A stretch of DNA of 64,000 nt, taken from contig CP053446.1 of the NCBI GenBank assembly GCA_013285405.1, positions 2,961,001-3,025,000 on the forward strand, given 5' to 3'. Within the stretch, counting starts at the first letter, position 1, and every line of letters starts with the position of its first letter. Source of the DNA: Ignavibacteriota bacterium (GTDB lineage Bacteria; Bacteroidota; Ignavibacteria; Ignavibacteriales; Ignavibacteriaceae). The notes under the pieces are model-generated. The model had not been told where the DNA came from, did not search any database, and saw only the letters and a list, made by a program, of their open reading frames with translations. The position numbers and the translations under genes are program-made. This document shows, in pieces, positions 43,123 through 52,173 of this stretch.

Positions 43123-44283
43123 TTGCTAAAATTTTCAGTAATAAATAAAGATAAAGCCTCCAAAGCCCGTGCAGGTTTTTTTGAAACGGATCACGGAGTA
43201 GTTGAAACTCCTGCGTTTATGCCTGTCGGCACTCAGGGAACTGTAAAAGCTGTTAATCAGGATTATCTCGAAAAAGATATTAATGCACAAATAATACTTT
43301 CAAATACTTATCATCTCTATCTACGACCGGGAACTGAGGTTCTCGAAAAAGCTGGCGGACTTCATAAATTTATGAACTGGCAAAAACCAATTTTAACTGA
43401 CAGCGGCGGCTACCAGGTTTACAGTCTTTCAAGTCTGAGAAAGTTAAAAGAAGATGGAGTGGAATTCAGATCTCATCTCGACGGCTCAACTCATTTCTTT
43501 TCACCAGAAAAAGTAATTAAGATCCAACGAAGTATTGGCTCTGACATTATGATGGTTCTTGATGAATGTACTCCTTATCCTTGCGATTATGAGTATGCAA
43601 AAAAATCAACCGAACTCACAAGCAAATGGGCAATTTTAAACAAGGAAGCTTTTGAAAATACAAAACCGTTGTACGATCACAATCAATTTCTTTTTGGAAT
43701 AATTCAGGGAAGTGTTTACGAAGATCTTAGAGAAAGCTCAGCAAAAGATTTACTGCAAAATAATTTTGATGGTTATGCGATCGGCGGATTAGCAGTAGGT
43801 GAACCGACAGAGATGATGTATGATATAACAAATTTTACGACCGATTTTATGCCGGAAGATAAACCGAGATATCTGATGGGAGTCGGTCGTCCCGAAAATA
43901 TACTTGAATCAATTGATCGTGGAATCGATATGTTCGATTGTGTTATGCCAACCAGAAATGCAAGACATGGAGTTCTCTTCACAAATTCAGGTGTATTAAC
44001 ACTGACAAACGCAAAATTTAAAGATGATTTTGAAAAAGTTGATGAAAATTGTAACTGCTATACTTGTCAAAATTATTCAAGAGCATACTTAAGGCATCTG
44101 TTTAATTCCGGAGAATTATTAGCTTTGCAACTGGCAAGTATTCATAATCTGCATTTCTATATTTCAATGATGAGTGAAGCAAGAAAACGGATACTTGAAG
44201 GATCATTTAAAGAATGGAAAAATAAAACAATGAAAAAAATATCAATCAAAAATAATCTCCGTGAAAACGGGATGGAGGAATAG
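43123..44283 (+). CDS. tgt: tRNA-guanine transglycosylase (queuine tRNA-ribosyltransferase)
   Basis: The 386-aa enzyme starts at a TTG. The family N-terminus is right there (FSVINKDKASKARAG, VETPAFMPVGTQGTVKAV), so no upstream start is needed. Catalytic features are ILTDSGGYQVYSL (Asp as base), GGLAVGEP, GIDMFDCVMPTRNARHG (nucleophile Asp) and the zinc ligands CNCYTCQNYSRAYLRHL. It exchanges guanine 34 for preQ1 in tRNAs for Asp, Asn, His and Tyr. It overlaps yajC by one base; the tgt-yajC pair is a common bacterial arrangement. Confidence 0.97.
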   Translation: MLKFSVINKDKASKARAGFFETDHGVVETPAFMPVGTQGTVKAVNQDYLEKDINAQIILSNTYHLYLRPGTEVLEKAGGLHKFMNWQKPILTDSGGYQVYSLSSLRKLKEDGVEFRSHLDGSTHFFSPEKVIKIQRSIGSDIMMVLDECTPYPCDYEYAKKSTELTSKWAILNKEAFENTKPLYDHNQFLFGIIQGSVYEDLRESSAKDLLQNNFDGYAIGGLAVGEPTEMMYDITNFTTDFMPEDKPRYLMGVGRPENILESIDRGIDMFDCVMPTRNARHGVLFTNSGVLTLTNAKFKDDFEKVDENCNCYTCQNYSRAYLRHLFNSGELLALQLASIHNLHFYISMMSEARKRILEGSFKEWKNKTMKKISIKNNLRENGMEE

Positions 44284-44591
44284 TGAATCAATTATTAATT
44301 GCAATGGCTCCACAAGGAGGAGAAGGCGGCGGTGGATTAGTTAGTACGCTGATCATGTTCGGCGCAATCTTTTTAATTTTTTATTTTATGATTATCAGAC
44401 CGCAGCAGAAACGAGCTAAGGAAAGAGATAAACTTCTTTCAAATCTTGAGAAAGGTGATAAGGTAGTTACTAATGGCGGAATCCATGGTATAATCTCAGG
44501 CTTAGAGGAGAAGACTGCTCTTTTACAAATCAGTGAGAATACAAAAATTAAAATTGAACGATCAGCAATAACAACAGTCCTTCCCAAATAA
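44283..44591 (+). CDS. yajC: Preprotein translocase subunit YajC
   Basis: The 102-aa protein (GTG start overlapping the tgt stop) has a glycine-rich N-terminus, one membrane segment (STLIMFGAIFLIFYFMII) and the family signature RPQQKRAKERDKLLSNLEKGDKVVTNGGIHGII. YajC is an accessory of SecDF at the inner membrane. secD/secF do not follow here, since a terminator lies downstream. Confidence 0.95.
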   Translation: MNQLLIAMAPQGGEGGGGLVSTLIMFGAIFLIFYFMIIRPQQKRAKERDKLLSNLEKGDKVVTNGGIHGIISGLEEKTALLQISENTKIKIERSAITTVLPK

Positions 44592-44645
44592 TCTTGATAT
44601 TATATAGCCCTAAATAATCATTCAGTAAAAAAATGATAACCATTG

Positions 44646-44671
44646 CCCCGGAAAGTTAGCCGGGGTTTTTT
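44646..44671 (+). terminator. Rho-independent terminator after yajC
   Basis: CCCCGG-aaagttag-CCGGGG followed by six T residues forms a perfect 6-bp GC stem with U-tract, 55 bases after the yajC stop. It is the clearest intrinsic terminator in the window. Confidence 0.92.
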
Positions 44672-44771
44672 ATGATATAAATATGCTCTTGCAAAATTTT
44701 TTTTCTTTAATGCAATCAATCTATTTTTACATTAAGAAAATTATTTTCTAAAATTGAATTCGGATTTAAGT

Positions 44772-46094
44772 ATGAAAGCTTTATACAATTTATGCTTTTT
44801 GATCTTATTATTTACAATCTGCTTAAACGCTCAGAAGAAAGTTTATATAGCATATATTGAAGGAGATATTGACCTTGGTCTTGCGCCTTATGTAAGCAGA
44901 GTAGTTGCTGAAGCAGAAAAAGATAATGCCGAAGCAATAATTTTTAAGATCAATACTTTTGGCGGAAGAGTTGATGCTGCGACTCAGATTAAAGATGCAA
45001 TTATCAACACTGACTTGCTTACAATTGCCTTCATTAATAACCGGGCAATTTCTGCTGGAGCTTTGATTGCACTCTCCTGCAAAAAAATTGTTATGGTTCC
45101 CGGAAGCTTAATCGGTGCTGCAACTGTTGTTGATCAACAGGGTGAGAAAGTAGGTGAGAAGTATCAATCTTATATGCGTTCTGAAATGCGATCAACTGCT
45201 GAGAAAAACGGAAGACGTGTTGATATAGCTGAAGGAATGGTTGATGAACGGGTAGTTGTGCCAGGAATTGATGATTCGACAAAACTAATTACACTTACTT
45301 CAACTGAAGCACTAAAATATGGTTTTGCCGATACACTGTTAAAAGATTATGATGAAATTTTTGCATATTTCAAATTAGGAAATGCAGAAAAAGTATTTCA
45401 GAAATCCAACTGGGCAGAAGATGTCGTCCGTTTTCTGAATAATGGAATAGTTTCATCAATCCTTATAATGATTGGAATATTCGGGTTAATGGCTGAAATA
45501 AAATCACCTGGCTGGGGGCTTCCCGGAACGGCAGCTTTAATCGCTCTTGCACTATTCTTCGGTTCATCATACATACTTCAGCTTGCTTCCGTAATTGAAA
45601 TCCTGATGTTCGTTGCTGGACTTGTTTTGCTTCTGCTTGAGATTTTTGTAATCCCCGGTTTTGGAGTTGCAGGTATTAGTGGAATCATCCTGATAATAGC
45701 ATCACTTTTTTTATCAATGCTTGGTGCAGATCCGTTTCTTGATTTTAATGCTGTCTCAATGGCAATCATCAAATTGACGATAGGATTAGCGGCTGCGCTG
45801 GTTCTTATTTTTCTGCTTGCAAGATTTTTACCCAAATCCAATTTCTTTAAGAAATTTATTTTATCTGAAGAAGAAAAAGCAACTGAAGGCTATACTTCAC
45901 GTGCGAATTTATCTGAACTTCTTGGCGCTGAAGGAATTGCTGTAACAACACTCCGCCCTGCAGGAACCGCCGAGATTAACGGAAAACGTGTTGATGTTGT
46001 TACCGATTCTGAATACATCGAACATGGTAAACCAATTGTTGTGAGCGCAGTTGAAGGTATGCGGGTTGTTGTTAAAGAGAAAAAAATAGATTGA
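44772..46094 (+). CDS. NfeD-family membrane-bound serine protease (ClpP-class)
   Basis: The ATG at 44772 gives a signal peptide (MKALYNLCFLILLFTICLNAQ); 440 aa. The N-terminal ClpP/SppA-like domain has INTFGGRVDAATQIKDAI, NNRAISAGALIALSC (catalytic Ser) and SLIGAATVV. A membrane domain of about four to five helices follows (WAEDVVRFLNNGIVSSILIMIGIFGLMAEIKSPGWGLPGTAALIAL). The C-terminal NfeD OB-fold starts at LLGAEGIAVTTLRPAGTAEINGKRVDVV. These proteases cut stomatin-like partners in membrane quality control. No stomatin gene is adjacent. Confidence 0.92.
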   Translation: MKALYNLCFLILLFTICLNAQKKVYIAYIEGDIDLGLAPYVSRVVAEAEKDNAEAIIFKINTFGGRVDAATQIKDAIINTDLLTIAFINNRAISAGALIALSCKKIVMVPGSLIGAATVVDQQGEKVGEKYQSYMRSEMRSTAEKNGRRVDIAEGMVDERVVVPGIDDSTKLITLTSTEALKYGFADTLLKDYDEIFAYFKLGNAEKVFQKSNWAEDVVRFLNNGIVSSILIMIGIFGLMAEIKSPGWGLPGTAALIALALFFGSSYILQLASVIEILMFVAGLVLLLLEIFVIPGFGVAGISGIILIIASLFLSMLGADPFLDFNAVSMAIIKLTIGLAAALVLIFLLARFLPKSNFFKKFILSEEEKATEGYTSRANLSELLGAEGIAVTTLRPAGTAEINGKRVDVVTDSEYIEHGKPIVVSAVEGMRVVVKEKKID

Positions 46095-46100
46095 TTTATT

Positions 46101-46186
46101 GAGGCTGTCACATAACCAATTATTTCTGTCCCCCTGAGTTTGTCGAAGAGCTCACTCTGACATTTTTTGACTTTTAAGACAGCCTC
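46101..46186. repeat. Dispersed element with GAGGCTGTC/GACAGCCTC inverted ends
   Basis: The 86-bp block begins GAGGCTGTC and ends GACAGCCTC, a perfect 9-bp terminal inverted repeat. The interior carries GAGTTTGTCGAAGAGCTCAC, a dispersed word of Bacteroidota intergenic repeats. It lies between the convergent NfeD-like and FxLYD-like genes and could also act as a bidirectional terminator. Confidence 0.65.
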
Positions 46187-46254
46187 CTTAGTATAATTTG
46201 AGAAACATAATAAGATCAGTTTCTAAAATAAATTCTGGTTTGCATCTAATCTAC

Positions 46255-46617
46255 TCATTCAAAACTCTGCGTTTCAAGAAAGAACGTAACTTCCTGGTGA
46301 ATTAATCTTACACTTTGTGTGGAAAAATTTTTTGTTTCACCGGGCTCAAGTCTGTCAATACTTGCCTCAACAGGTTGAGCATTCAGTTTGTATTTCAGTA
46401 AAATGTTGGAAACTGGTTTATCACTTACATTTTTAACAGTACCCTGAATAGTACCAAATCTTGACGGCGATAATGCTGGTGCATCAATATCCATTGAATG
46501 TTCGGTTGATATGGATTTATTAGCGTGAATTTCAAGTACAGTTTTTTCTTCAATGAAATATTTATAAGCGAAAAAACCACCCGCCACTAACAATATGAAT
46601 ATGAATAATTTTTTCAA
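46255..46617 (-). CDS. Small membrane-anchored FxLYD-like protein
   Basis: The 120-aa product has an N-terminal membrane anchor (KLFIFILLVAGGFFAYKYFI) and a single beta-sandwich domain. The domain contains FGTIQGTVKNVSDKPVSNILLKYKL and SIDRLEPGETKNFST, matching the FxLYD domain pattern ('G.v.N.s...i..v.v...l...d..G', 'L.pGe...F'). Function unknown; probably periplasmic. Stands alone, about 200 bases after the next leftward gene's end. Confidence 0.65.
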   Translation of the reverse strand: MKKLFIFILLVAGGFFAYKYFIEEKTVLEIHANKSISTEHSMDIDAPALSPSRFGTIQGTVKNVSDKPVSNILLKYKLNAQPVEASIDRLEPGETKNFSTQSVRLIHQEVTFFLETQSFE

Positions 46618-46813
46618 TTCTGTTCTCCTGTGATGTTTGACAAAATTGTATCAAATACTCAACCATGTTTGGGAATGGAAAAGAATTAAAAAATGGAATA
46701 TTTTTATGGTAAAAGGGGAGGAAGATCGCAAAATATTCCTCCCGAACATTCATAAAGGAGAAAAGAAGACCGTGATAAAAGTAAGAAAAACTATTGTAGA
46801 GAATTAAAATTAA

Positions 46814-47869
46814 TCAGAGCAATTCCAAAACATTTACGCTTGAAGTTTGTTCCTTTGCACTTGCTTTCTTAGTTCCTTGTGGAGACGGCATTTCCATCTG
46901 ATATGCATTTTTCATTTCTGACTGCGACCTGCTTTTTTGAATCATTCCTCTATCAAGATTGAAATAAATTTTTCCGGATGCAGTGGAAACTGGTTTATCA
47001 AATTTATAATTCACACCCTGCTCAGTAAAACTTGATTGACCTGTAACATCAGTTTTTATTGAACCGGTGACAACTGCAATTTTATCATCACCAAGCATTT
47101 CAAGGTTATCTATTTTATATAGATTTTCATAGTCAACTTTAAAAACCGTCACCTGTAATGATTCGCGTTTGTAAGACCACGTTGAATCTTTTGCCATTTC
47201 TTCATCCGGTACTTCACGGAATACCTGAGCAAGAATCGGTTTGATTGAACTGTTTGTTAGCTCCTGCGAAGCCATGACTTTTTCTTGTGCACTGAGTGAA
47301 TCAGCCAACTTGCGAAGAGTTAAGAAGCGGTTAATAATTTTATCAATCATATATATGTCAATTATTTCACCTTGTTTTCCTACTCTGATATTAAACGGAT
47401 TATTTATGTAAGATTCGTATTCTGCAAATCGTATTCTGTCAGTGGAGTCAAGTTCATTACCGGATTGGTAAGTAATATCTTTTCCTTTTGCATTGGCTTT
47501 AAAATTAATTGAGCTGAAAGTACATTGTAATTCAGCAACACTATCTTTGTCAATACCCAAAGTCTTAAAATTAATTATGAAGATTATTGTTTGATTCATT
47601 TTTTCAGTCATTGTGCTGTCGGTAACTACACTTTGAGATCTTTCGGATATGGTAGTTAATCGGTACTTAAAAGTTTCGCCCGGATTGAACTTATATCGCA
47701 TATAAAATGATTGCGGTTCAGTTTGGTCCAATGCAGTAGTTTTTAGTGATGTACTATCAAAAGAAAAAGTAATGTTTTGCTCTTCCTGATTTTCCTTTTG
47801 CTTATTCTCTTTTTGGCAAGAAATAAAAAGGATGAGTGAAAGTGATGTTAACACAAAAATATTTTTCAT
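46814..47869 (-). CDS. Lipoprotein, DUF6263-like
   Basis: The 351-aa product has a lipoprotein signal (LTSLSLILFISC, cysteine at residue 18) and a charged linker (QKENKQKENQEEQN). A strand-rich domain follows, with YKFNPGETFKYRLTTISERSQ, and GSIKTDVTGQSSFTEQGVNYKF and GKIYFNLDRGMIQKSRSQSEMK near the end. This resembles the DUF6263 family; the match is from memory. Likely sits in the periplasm or outer membrane. It is monocistronic. Confidence 0.65.
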   Translation of the reverse strand: MKNIFVLTSLSLILFISCQKENKQKENQEEQNITFSFDSTSLKTTALDQTEPQSFYMRYKFNPGETFKYRLTTISERSQSVVTDSTMTEKMNQTIIFIINFKTLGIDKDSVAELQCTFSSINFKANAKGKDITYQSGNELDSTDRIRFAEYESYINNPFNIRVGKQGEIIDIYMIDKIINRFLTLRKLADSLSAQEKVMASQELTNSSIKPILAQVFREVPDEEMAKDSTWSYKRESLQVTVFKVDYENLYKIDNLEMLGDDKIAVVTGSIKTDVTGQSSFTEQGVNYKFDKPVSTASGKIYFNLDRGMIQKSRSQSEMKNAYQMEMPSPQGTKKASAKEQTSSVNVLELL

Positions 47870-47940
47870 TTATCTCCTTGATGAAATTCGCACGGCATTG
47901 ATTTAATTTGAAGAGAATATGACACAAACAAACACTGGTT

Positions 47941-48372
47941 TCATTCCGAATAATTATTCAACAGCTCATCTTTTGAGAAGAAGTGAGCGATTTCTTTTTC
48001 TGCATTTTCATCTGAATCCGAACCATGAACAGCATTAAGCTGAATGTCAACTGCATATAATTTCCTGATAGTACCTTCAGCAGCTTTTTTAGGATCTGTT
48101 GCTCCGATAAGTTTTCTGTATTCCTCAACTGCATTTTCCCGTTCGAGTGCAATCGGAACGCAGCAACCGGAAGTCATATAAGCAACGAGGTCATTAAAGA
48201 AAGGTCTTTCCTTATGAACGGAATAAAATCCTTCGGCGGAAGATTTTGTAAGACGCAACATTTTCATTGCATTGATTTTAAAACCTGCTTTTATGATCAT
48301 AGATAGAATTTCGCCGGTGTAACCCTTTTGAACTGCGTCAGGTTTAATTATAGCTAAAGTTTTAGTTCCCAA
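47941..48372 (-). CDS. ndk: Nucleoside diphosphate kinase
   Basis: The 143-aa enzyme has the standard NDK length and motifs: TLAIIKPDAVQKGYTGEI at the start, RPFFNDLVAYMTSG, and the active-site histidine in LNAVHGSDSDENAEKEI. It balances nucleoside triphosphate pools by a phospho-histidine mechanism. It is 88 bases upstream of sucD on the same strand. Confidence 0.97.
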   Translation of the reverse strand: MGTKTLAIIKPDAVQKGYTGEILSMIIKAGFKINAMKMLRLTKSSAEGFYSVHKERPFFNDLVAYMTSGCCVPIALERENAVEEYRKLIGATDPKKAAEGTIRKLYAVDIQLNAVHGSDSDENAEKEIAHFFSKDELLNNYSE

Positions 48373-48460
48373 ATTGTTTTCTCCAAAATAAATTTTTTGT
48401 TGAAAATAAAATTCAAGCCCGAAGTGGGCTTGATATATTTTAAAATATTTTTATTGTTAT

Positions 48461-49414
48461 TTATTTCTTTTTCTTCTTTATCGAAGTTTTTTTAGTACCG
48501 GCTTTTTTCTTTGTTAAAACTTTTTTAACGGAGGTTTTCTTCTTTTTGGAAATTGCTTTTAACATTGTAGTTCCAATTTCTGCCGGATTATCAACTACAT
48601 GGATTCCTGCATTCTTCATTGCAGCCATTTTTTCTGCGGCTGTTCCTTTTCCACCCGAAATAATTGCACCGGCATGTCCCATTCGTCTTCCGGGAGGTGC
48701 AGTTCTGCCAGCTATAAATCCGACGACAGGTTTCTTCACATTTTTTTTGATAAACTCTGCTGCTTCCTCTTCTGCACTTCCGCCGATTTCACCAATCATT
48801 ACAATGCCTTTTGTCTCTTTGTCTTCATTGAAGAGTTTGATAATATCAATGAACTTTGAACCGATAACAGGATCTCCACCAATTCCAACGGCTGTGGATT
48901 GACCAAGACCGACATCAACAATTTGTTTTACAGCTTCATAAGTCAAAGTTCCACTTCTTGATACAATACCGATATTTCCTTTTTTATGAATGAAGCCTGG
49001 CATAATACCAACCTTTGCTTCACCGGGTGAAATAACTCCGGGACAATTTGGACCAACTAATACAACTCCTTTTTCTTTTATTGAATTGTAAACTTTAATC
49101 ATATCGGCAGCAGGAATTCCTTCAGTAATGCAGATGATAATCTTTATTCCTGAATTAGCTGCTTCAAGAATTGCATCAGCCGCAAAGGCTGGCGGAACGA
49201 ATATTACAGAAGTGTTTGCGTTTGTATTTTTAACGGCGTCAGCAACTGTGTTGAATACGGGTACATCAAGATGTTTTGATCCACCTTTACCGGGCGTTAC
49301 ACCTGCAACTACTTTGGTTCCGTAATCTATCATTTGTTGTGAATGATATGAACCTTCACCTCCGGTTATTCCCTGCACTAAAAGTCTAGTATGTTTATTT
49401 ACAAGAATGCTCAT
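48461..49414 (-). CDS. sucD: Succinyl-CoA synthetase alpha subunit with lysine-rich tail
   Basis: The 317-aa protein has the SucD features: [60 protein letters not shown], the catalytic histidine in [18 protein letters not shown] and a C-terminal [15 protein letters not shown]. About 30 extra residues follow, composed mostly of Lys, Thr and Ser ([20 protein letters not shown]...). With SucC it converts succinyl-CoA to succinate; sucC is not in the window. A perfect -7-like TAAATTTG lies on the minus strand at 49458-49465, upstream. Confidence 0.95.
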   Translation of the reverse strand: MSILVNKHTRLLVQGITGGEGSYHSQQMIDYGTKVVAGVTPGKGGSKHLDVPVFNTVADAVKNTNANTSVIFVPPAFAADAILEAANSGIKIIICITEGIPAADMIKVYNSIKEKGVVLVGPNCPGVISPGEAKVGIMPGFIHKKGNIGIVSRSGTLTYEAVKQIVDVGLGQSTAVGIGGDPVIGSKFIDIIKLFNEDKETKGIVMIGEIGGSAEEEAAEFIKKNVKKPVVGFIAGRTAPPGRRMGHAGAIISGGKGTAAEKMAAMKNAGIHVVDNPAEIGTTMLKAISKKKKTSVKKVLTKKKAGTKKTSIKKKKK

Positions 49415-49609
49415 AAAATTTTTCCCTGAAATGGATTAGCAATTAAAAATTGACTGACAAATTTAAGAAAATGGAAAGACCTCTCCTAAATGATAAGTAA
49501 TGGAGTGGGGGATTAATAAAATGTGAATTTGTCCGCCGCTAAAGATTCGTCACAAAAAAGTGAGCAGCGACTAACCTGTCTGCTGTCAGGTAGGTTCACG
49601 AATTTAAAA

Positions 49610-49810
49610 CTAATTTTTTTTCTCGTCTATCTTTTTAGAATCAGTATCTGCAGATTTAATTTCGGTTTCAACATCTTTAAGTCCCTTTTTGAACTCACTC
49701 ATACCTTTACCAATACCGCGGGCAAGTTCAGGTATCTTTTTAGCTCCAAAAAGTAAAAGTACAACTAACACGATTAGAATTATTTCGCCAGCGCCTAAAT
49801 TACCAAACAT
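49610..49810 (-). CDS. tatA: Sec-independent translocase subunit TatA/TatE
   Basis: The 66-aa protein starts with [43 protein letters not shown]: one membrane helix, the FGxKKIPELA hinge and an amphipathic helix, all conserved in TatA/E. A short charged tail follows. It forms the pore-like assembly for folded-protein export. It starts ten bases after the purQ stop, so it is the last gene of the purC-like-psd-pssA-purS-purQ unit. Confidence 0.96.
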   Translation of the reverse strand: MFGNLGAGEIILIVLVVLLLFGAKKIPELARGIGKGMSEFKKGLKDVETEIKSADTDSKKIDEKKN

Positions 49811-49820
49811 GTTTTACCTC

Positions 49821-50522
49821 TTAATTATAAATATTATTTACTAACGAATTGAAAATAAGACTTCCATCTGTTTTTCCCAAGACCGGATCGCTGCTCCTTT
49901 CAGGGTGAGGCATCATTCCAAATACGTTCCCTTTCTTATTCATTATTCCTGCGATATTACTTATCGAGCCATTAGGATTTGCCTGAGAATTCACTGAGCC
50001 ATCAATTGTGGAGTATCTGAATACAATTTGATGGTTGTCTTCAAGTTCACCCAATGTTTTTTCATCGGTAAAATAATTCCCTTCACCATGAGCAATCGGA
50101 ATTTTCAATAAAGATTTATTGGTTATTCCTTTTGTTAATACTGTATTTGAATTTTCGATTTTTAAATAAATATCTTTACAAACAAAGTTCAATGACTCAT
50201 TTCTTATCATAACACCCGGAAGTAATCCGGCTTCAAGTAATATCTGAAATCCATTACATATTCCGAATACATAACCACCATTATTCGCAAACCTTATTAC
50301 TTCAGTCATAATGGGTGAGAAACGGGCAACCGCGCCTGTTCGTAAATAATCTCCATAAGCAAATCCACCTGGCAGAATAATTATGTTACAACCTTCCAAT
50401 GAAGTTTGTTTGTGCCATAAGAAAACTACATCTACATCTATAATTTTTCTTAAAACATAATATGTATCGTGGTCACAGTTAGACCCGGGAAATACCACTA
50501 CTCCGAATTTCGGATTACTCAT
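49821..50522 (-). CDS. purQ: Phosphoribosylformylglycinamidine synthase, glutaminase subunit PurQ
   Basis: The 233-aa protein is a class I glutaminase: GVVVFPGSNCDHDTYYVL at the start, IILPGGFAYGDYLRTGAVARFSPI, nucleophile Cys in VFGICNGFQILLEAGLLPG, and His/Glu in MMPHPERSSDP. It supplies ammonia to PurL for purine synthesis. Its start overlaps the purS stop by four bases, the usual coupling of the three-subunit FGAM synthase; purL is not here. Confidence 0.97.
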   Translation of the reverse strand: MSNPKFGVVVFPGSNCDHDTYYVLRKIIDVDVVFLWHKQTSLEGCNIIILPGGFAYGDYLRTGAVARFSPIMTEVIRFANNGGYVFGICNGFQILLEAGLLPGVMIRNESLNFVCKDIYLKIENSNTVLTKGITNKSLLKIPIAHGEGNYFTDEKTLGELEDNHQIVFRYSTIDGSVNSQANPNGSISNIAGIMNKKGNVFGMMPHPERSSDPVLGKTDGSLIFNSLVNNIYN

Positions 50523-50791
50523 TTAACTTTTGCCTCCGAAGGAGTACATTTGGACAAAGTAAACTCATAGTCTTCCATTATCGGGTTCGCAAGAAGTTTT
50601 TTACAATATTCATTTACTTCCTGTTCAGCAGTTTTAAGATCAGACGTATCAACATTAAACTCAACATATTTATCAATACGTGTATTTTTAATGTTGGTAA
50701 GTCCGAGATGCTTTGCTCCGATTTCAATTGCTTTTCCCTGTGGATCCAGTATTGTTTTTCTTCTTTTGATGAGAACTTTTGCTTTGAACAT
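50519..50791 (-). CDS. purS: Phosphoribosylformylglycinamidine synthase subunit PurS
   Basis: The 90-aa protein has the PurS pattern: KAKVLIKRRKTILDPQGKAIEIGAKHLGL, RIDKYVEFNVD and the C-terminal LLANPIMEDYEFTL. PurS bridges PurQ and PurL. It starts 12 bases after pssA's stop, linking purine and phospholipid genes in one transcript. Confidence 0.96.
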   Translation of the reverse strand: MFKAKVLIKRRKTILDPQGKAIEIGAKHLGLTNIKNTRIDKYVEFNVDTSDLKTAEQEVNEYCKKLLANPIMEDYEFTLSKCTPSEAKVK

Positions 50792-50803
50792 ATTTAAATA
50801 ATT

Positions 50804-51523
50804 TTAATTTTGTGAAGGTGATGTAATCAATTTGAAAATGTGCCGAAAAATACCAATCACAATCATGAAAACAAAAGTGAGAAATAATCCTTTTATATAT
50901 AAAAATGTTACAAGCGATATTGCAATTAATAGAAATATAAAATGAAACGGTTTTTCTTTAATACTTTTTATGGAGAATTTAGGTACAACTTCATAACGTA
51001 TATTGCTAATCATTAAATAAGATAGAATCAGGATCATTGGTGTAATGAAGTCTGACATTGGTGAGACAAATCCATCATGATAAAATGCGAGAATGAATGA
51101 TGCAATTGTCAGAGCAGCAGAGGGAATTGGTAAACCCAGGAAAAATGATTTTGAAAAACCTACCAGTTGAATATTAAATCTTGCAAGTCTGAATCCACCG
51201 GCAATCAGAGGAAGTGCACTGATAAGAATTCCCCAGGTATTCATCGAATAAAAAAATGTTTTATAGAGAAGAAAGGAAGGAGCTGCACCAAAACTAACAA
51301 CATCCGATAATGAATCGAGTTCAACTCCAAGCTCGCTTGAAGAGTTGGTCAGTCTTGCAACCAAACCATCAAGTGCATCGAATACAGCAGCAACAAAGAT
51401 AAGCCATGCAGAATATTCATAATTTCCTTCCGAAGCGTTGATGATTGAAAGAAAACCACAAAACATATTCATCGCAGTAAATAGATTTGGGATAACAGAA
51501 GGAGTAAGTCGTGGTCGGTTCAT
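50804..51523 (-). CDS. pssA: CDP-diacylglycerol-serine O-phosphatidyltransferase
   Basis: The 239-aa membrane protein has the CDP-alcohol phosphotransferase signature DGLVARLTNSSSELGVELDSLSD (DGxxARx8Gx3Dx3D) after SIINASEGNYEYSAWLIF, and about six to eight membrane segments. It makes phosphatidylserine, which psd directly upstream (four-base overlap) decarboxylates to phosphatidylethanolamine. Confidence 0.95.
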   Translation of the reverse strand: MNRPRLTPSVIPNLFTAMNMFCGFLSIINASEGNYEYSAWLIFVAAVFDALDGLVARLTNSSSELGVELDSLSDVVSFGAAPSFLLYKTFFYSMNTWGILISALPLIAGGFRLARFNIQLVGFSKSFFLGLPIPSAALTIASFILAFYHDGFVSPMSDFITPMILILSYLMISNIRYEVVPKFSIKSIKEKPFHFIFLLIAISLVTFLYIKGLFLTFVFMIVIGIFRHIFKLITSPSQN

Positions 51524-52173
51524 TTAGTTTTTATTTCAAAAAGTATAGTTTCACCGGCATATACATTCTCATTTAAATTGACAGCAGGAATATATTTTGA
51601 TGGAACAAAAATATCTACTCTGCTTCCGAACTTTATCATACCAAATCTTTCACCGGTTTTTACTTCGTCACCTATCTTTAGTTCGTTGACAATTCTTCTT
51701 GCAAGGAAGCCTGCTACTTGTGTAAAAAGAATTTTACCTTCACTATTTACAATTCCGGTTTCCATCCTCTCATTATTCTCAGACGCTTTATCGTCGAAAG
51801 CGGCTACAAACTTTCCTTCATAATATTTTAAATGTTCAACTTTGCCATCGATTGGAATTCTGTTTACATGAACATTTAACGGAGACATAAAAATGGATAC
51901 CTGATTGCAATTTTCTCCAACAAAATGATTAAAAATATTCTGTTTAATAACAATAATTTTACCATCTGCCGGAGCTACGACAATATTTATTGCTGAAGGG
52001 GTTTTTCTTTCCGGATCTCTGAAAAAATTCAGAGTTAAAAACAAAATTGCGGCAGCAATTAATATTATTACAATCTTTAATGGATTATTCTGCACGAAAA
52101 AACTTAGCGAAATAAGAAGAAAAGCAATTACACCAACTATTCCGATTGTTGTGTAGCCATATTTTGTGAACAT
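51520..52173 (-). CDS. psd: Phosphatidylserine decarboxylase proenzyme
   Basis: The 217-aa protein has two N-terminal membrane helices, then VVAPADGKIIVIKQN, NQVSIFMSPLNVHVNRIPIDGKVEHLKYYEGKF (the His region) and the self-cleavage site FGMIKFGSRVDIFVP. This is the short archaeal/Bacteroidota type of Psd, where Gly-Ser cleavage makes the pyruvoyl group. Tight packing with pssA supports phosphatidylethanolamine synthesis. Its ATG follows the PurC-like gene's stop without gap. Confidence 0.95.
   Translation of the reverse strand: MFTKYGYTTIGIVGVIAFLLISLSFFVQNNPLKIVIILIAAAILFLTLNFFRDPERKTPSAINIVVAPADGKIIVIKQNIFNHFVGENCNQVSIFMSPLNVHVNRIPIDGKVEHLKYYEGKFVAAFDDKASENNERMETGIVNSEGKILFTQVAGFLARRIVNELKIGDEVKTGERFGMIKFGSRVDIFVPSKYIPAVNLNENVYAGETILFEIKTK

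Noticed and set aside
48546..48902. 118-codon plus-strand frame opposite sucD
   Set aside because: It is the complement of a conserved enzyme gene; no ribosome binding site and no family match.
49574..49591. ACCTG...CAGGT hairpin between tatA and sucD
   Set aside because: The stem is only five base pairs, with no T-run on either strand; too weak to call a terminator.
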